From UBA4644 sp964646225 (lineage in GTDB: Bacteria; Bacillota; Clostridia; Oscillospirales; Butyricicoccaceae), in NCBI GenBank assembly GCA_964646225.1, contig CAZYAD010000010.1:1-46169 (forward strand): a stretch of DNA of 46,169 bases. The letters run 5' to 3'. Positions 43,887 to 46,169 of the stretch are shown one piece after another. Numbering within the stretch: the stretch's first letter is position 1; each line of letters opens with the position of its first letter. The position numbers and the translations under genes are program-made. Below the pieces are notes generated by a model. It did no database searches. It had not been told where the DNA came from and saw only the letters and a list, made by a program, of their open reading frames with translations.

Positions 43887-44126
43887 ATGACCCGTACCGT
43901 CACCCGGCCGCGCGCCGCGCAAACCCGCTGCGGCCGGCCGTCCTTTTCGCCCTGTGTCCCGGTACAGCTCACTGAGTTCAACCGGGAGCTGCAGGAGCTG
44001 CCCCTGGCCATGGCCTATGTGCCCATCCAGGCCTGGGGCGATACCTATGCCCCGGACAGGGCCCTTTGCCGCGGGACGCTGTTCCCCCAGCTGGATCTGC
44101 CCTTTTGTGAGGTGAACCAATGCTGA
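43887..44126 (+). CDS. cotJA: Spore coat-associated protein CotJA
   Basis: 79 aa from ATG 43887; AGAGGAG lies 10 nt upstream, too near the in-frame GTG at 43878. The second half carries the CotJA signature LPLAMAYVPIQAWGDTY and ends LPFCEVNQC. CotJA is a small protein of the inner coat complex with CotJB and CotJC. The order cotJA-cotJB-cotJC is the standard operon and the 7-nt overlap with cotJB supports co-translation. Confidence 0.92.
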   Translation: MTRTVTRPRAAQTRCGRPSFSPCVPVQLTEFNRELQELPLAMAYVPIQAWGDTYAPDRALCRGTLFPQLDLPFCEVNQC

Positions 44127-44377
44127 CGCCCGGAAAATATGAGGCCCTGCAGGCTGTCAATGAAAGCTGCTTTACGATGCAGGAGCTGGAGCTGTATCTG
44201 GATACCCATCCCACCTGTCCTGCCGGGCTGGCCAGATTTCAGCAGGCCCGTCAGGCCTGTGCCCAGGCAACGGAGGCCTATACCGCCCAATACGGACCGC
44301 TGCGGCAGGAGCAGGCCGCTGGCTGCGGCTGCTGGCAATGGACAGAGGCCCCCTGGCCCTGGGAAATGGAGGACTGA
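44120..44377 (+). CDS. cotJB: Spore coat protein CotJB
   Basis: 85 aa, family-typical. Hallmarks: LQAVNESCFTMQELELYLDTHP (central part QELELYLDTHP, about 19-29), a middle helix with arginine and alanine, and the tryptophan-rich end WQWTEAPWPWEMED. It works with CotJA and the Mn-catalase CotJC in the inner coat. Begins inside the end of cotJA and ends 3 nt before the cotJC start. Confidence 0.93.
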   Translation: MLTPGKYEALQAVNESCFTMQELELYLDTHPTCPAGLARFQQARQACAQATEAYTAQYGPLRQEQAAGCGCWQWTEAPWPWEMED

Positions 44378-44380
44378 CCC

Positions 44381-44572
44381 ATGTGGACTTATGACAGACG
44401 CCTGCAATACCCCGTGCGCATCAAGTGTCCCGATGCCCGCACGGCAAAGATTATTATCAGTCAATACGGCGGCCCCGATGGCGAGCTTGGGGCCTCCCTG
44501 CGGTATCTTTCCCAGCGCTACGCCATGCCCTATCGCACCGTGACCGGGCTGCTGACCGATGTAGGCAGCGAG
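44381..44572 (+). pseudogene. cotJC: cotJC (spore Mn-catalase), 5' fragment interrupted after codon 64
   Basis: ATG 44381 with GGAGG 8 nt upstream. The 64 readable codons match CotJC closely: MWTYDRRLQYPVRIKCPD, IISQYGGPDGELGASLRYLSQRYAMPYR, GLLTDVGSE. CotJC proteins continue with EELAHLE, which supplies manganese ligands, and run to about 190 aa. Here the sequence changes at about 44573 into recombinase DNA, and the frame runs on as a meaningless tail to 44764. All the later catalase is missing from this window. Whether the other half lies beyond the element cannot be seen, so this may be an interrupted rather than a dead gene. Confidence 0.88.
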
Positions 44573-46128
44573 GGTCCAATGAGTGACACTGACCCGGGAA
44601 GCCCTTGCAATTCCTCACTTTTTTCGACAGTGCTTTCCGGGGATACCTCGGTATCAAACTGGGACACCCCTGCTTTTTGCCGGAAATCGTGGAGTCGCTC
44701 CAGCACGAACACCCATTTTTGCGGCAGCAGCCTGAGATGTACTTCTACCCTGCCGTCACGATAGACGGTCATGTGGTCAAGGATATTTTTGTAAAACACC
44801 TTGCTGTCTGTCTCGCCGCATATGATCGATTTCACCTTTCGCCGCACATCCTCCGTAAGGCTGCCGGCATCATAACGGAGCTTTTGCTTTTCCCGGACTG
44901 TTTCCATTCTCCGCTCCACGGCCGCAAGTTCCCGGTCATAGCGTTCGTTCATCAGCCGCATTTCCTCCTTAGTGACCGTTTGGGAGAAAAAGGCGTCCAG
45001 AACACTTTCTTTTTTCTTGGTGAGCTGGTCGATCTGATATTGCAGTGCTTCCTCCGTGTCCCCGCATCCAGTTTCCCCTGCCTGAATGGCGTCCAGCGCC
45101 AGCTTCGACACATTGCGGATGAACCATTCCGTATCCATCTGCAAGGACTGTATCCCCCTCCGCAGAATGTCCATAGCCACCTCATCCCGGATCATTCTTC
45201 CGACAGTGCAGCAGATCGGGTTTCCTGCTTCGTCCATGCGGCTTGCCTGATGGTCGGTGGCTGCGAGACAGCCCCATTTGCGGTATTTGCCGCCATCCTT
45301 GCGCTTTTTGCAGCGGGACACAAAGCTGTGTCCGCATTCGCCGCATTTGATCTTGCCGGAGAATACATATCGATTGGAGTGACCGGCTCCCAGCGTTCCG
45401 TGACGGTTCCGCTTTTGCATTTCCGCTTGTGTGATCTCCCAGATCTCCCGGCTGATGATGGGTTGGTGGTGGTCAGTCAGGCAGATCAGCGCTTCCTCGC
45501 CGTGGTTGTACTTCTTTGCGTGGGAGAGATAATCCGGCGTAAAGGTCTTTTTCTGCACTAAGTCCCCCACATACTTTTCGTTTTTCAGCAGCTTGACGAT
45601 ATGGCTGTTAGACCAGTTCGTACCGCCGTGATAGGTTTTACAGCCCGCTTCCCGCAGTTCTCTTGCGATGACCGTCGTCCCTTTTTTCTCCACGGCGTAC
45701 TTATGGAAGATCAGGCGCACGATCTCTGCGCCCGCAGGTTCGATGGTTATTTTCCCATCCTTCACCTCGTAGCCCAGCATAGAGCGGCCAAAGACCACGC
45801 CCCGCTCCATCTGGCGGGTCTGCCCCCATTTGACGCGGGTGGAGATCTTGCGGCTCTCTTCCTGGGCGATGCTGCCCATAATGGACAATCTCAGTTCGGC
45901 GTCCGGCTCTAAGGTACTGATGCCGTCGTTCATAAATAAAACACCGACGCCAAGCGCTTTCAGTTCCCTGGTAAAGGAGATGGTGTCCAGAATGTTGCGT
46001 GAAAAGCGGCTGACCTCCTTCGTGATGATGAGCTTGAATTTGCCCATGTGGGCAGCGTGGATCATGCGGTTGAATTCCGCCCGCTTTTTCGTGCTGGTAC
46101 CGGTGATGCCCTCATCAGCCGCTGTCAA
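44530..46128 (-). CDS. Large serine recombinase, N-terminally truncated
   Basis: About 532 aa. It keeps the later resolvase-fold catalytic part (DEGITGTSTKKRAEF, KEVSRFSRN with the catalytic arginines, SIMGSIAQEES), the Recombinase domain (GYEVKDGKITIEPAGAEIVRLIF in part, about 120-225), a zinc beta-ribbon (KCGECGHSF, about 262-270, with later C and CC), and a coiled coil. The first 60-70 residues, including the catalytic serine (YxRxS), are absent: upstream of codon 1 (TTG at 46128) an in-frame TAA appears within 30 nt and the DNA turns AT-rich. The last 14 codons read through the junction into antisense cotJC, so the true end in the free element differs. It should be inactive unless joined to its missing start. 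Confidence 0.85.
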   Translation of the reverse strand: MTAADEGITGTSTKKRAEFNRMIHAAHMGKFKLIITKEVSRFSRNILDTISFTRELKALGVGVLFMNDGISTLEPDAELRLSIMGSIAQEESRKISTRVKWGQTRQMERGVVFGRSMLGYEVKDGKITIEPAGAEIVRLIFHKYAVEKKGTTVIARELREAGCKTYHGGTNWSNSHIVKLLKNEKYVGDLVQKKTFTPDYLSHAKKYNHGEEALICLTDHHQPIISREIWEITQAEMQKRNRHGTLGAGHSNRYVFSGKIKCGECGHSFVSRCKKRKDGGKYRKWGCLAATDHQASRMDEAGNPICCTVGRMIRDEVAMDILRRGIQSLQMDTEWFIRNVSKLALDAIQAGETGCGDTEEALQYQIDQLTKKKESVLDAFFSQTVTKEEMRLMNERYDRELAAVERRMETVREKQKLRYDAGSLTEDVRRKVKSIICGETDSKVFYKNILDHMTVYRDGRVEVHLRLLPQKWVFVLERLHDFRQKAGVSQFDTEVSPESTVEKSEELQGLPGSVSLIGPSLPTSVSSPVTVR

Positions 46129-46169
46129 GTAAGGACTAAAAGATTTTGAAGATTATTTGCAAATTCTTC
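44573..46169. mobile_element. Integrated element in cotJC (left part only)
   Basis: Foreign DNA begins at about 44573, inside codon 65 of cotJC. The recombinase gene lies directly at the junction and points at it, the usual arrangement for elements integrated by large serine recombinases. The right end, cargo genes and second junction are outside the window. Confidence 0.7.

Overview
The window is about 46 kb of GC-rich (roughly 60% or more by eye) chromosomal DNA from an anaerobic, endospore-forming member of the Clostridia. An Oscillospiraceae-type gut organism (Flavonifractor/Oscillibacter/Lawsonibacter-like) is my inference. Reasons: spore genes (ypeB, a SleB-type hydrolase, a SipL-like LysM protein, cotJABC), two [FeFe]-hydrogenase-type proteins with Rex, thyX, and Firmicutes-style -35/-10 promoters and AGGAGG ribosome sites. 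All calls come from reading the sequence and from remembered families; no search was run.

Layout. 71-1384 (+): ypeB. 1400-2553 (-): an Lsa-type ABC-F resistance ATPase that has decayed (deletion, frameshift, stop), but whose leader still holds a 6-codon ORF and a complete terminator/antiterminator attenuator. 2614-18352 (-): a long, tightly packed housekeeping block of M20 amidohydrolase, RNase M5, holA, comEC, a HIT protein, alaS, U32 peptidase, mltG, a CPBP protease, 5-formyl-THF cyclo-ligase, a GNAT protein, tmk, thyX, a WecG/TagA transferase and a second CPBP protease; internal promoters precede alaS and the WecG gene. 18472-20126 (+): nth and a SleB-type wall hydrolase. 20217-21641 (-): a YbaK-type deacylase and an EamA transporter. 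21784-22235 (+): tRNA-Leu(UAG) and a small zinc-ribbon protein. 22305-25727 (-): a P1 peptidase, a HAD phosphatase and the SipL-like protein. 25857-30942 (-): rex, sensory hydrogenase, PP2C phosphatase, [FeFe] hydrogenase. 31151-39480 (-): a mixed ABC locus combining sugar-importer parts (solute-binding protein, two permeases, MalK-type ATPase) with an HlyD-type adaptor and a reduced MacB-like membrane protein. 39699-42975 (+): a BlaI/M56 sensor-repressor pair and a cysteine-rich membrane protein. 43098-44572 (+): an amidase and the cotJ operon. cotJC breaks off after 64 codons at a junction with DNA carrying a large serine recombinase (44530-46128, -), which itself lacks its catalytic N-terminus in this window.

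How the parts work together. The rex-hydS-pp2c-hydA operon reads as a redox circuit: Rex senses NADH/NAD+, the PAS-bearing hydrogenase homologue probably senses H2 or redox state and signals with the phosphatase, and HydA handles H2. The 31-39 kb operon has one promoter flanked by a perfect dyad and should encode one envelope machine; its mixture of import and efflux components is the best candidate for an undescribed system. The BlaI-like repressor starts divergently from it, from a promoter carrying two related 18-nt operator-like boxes. The break in cotJC by a serine recombinase resembles the skin-type interruptions of sporulation genes.
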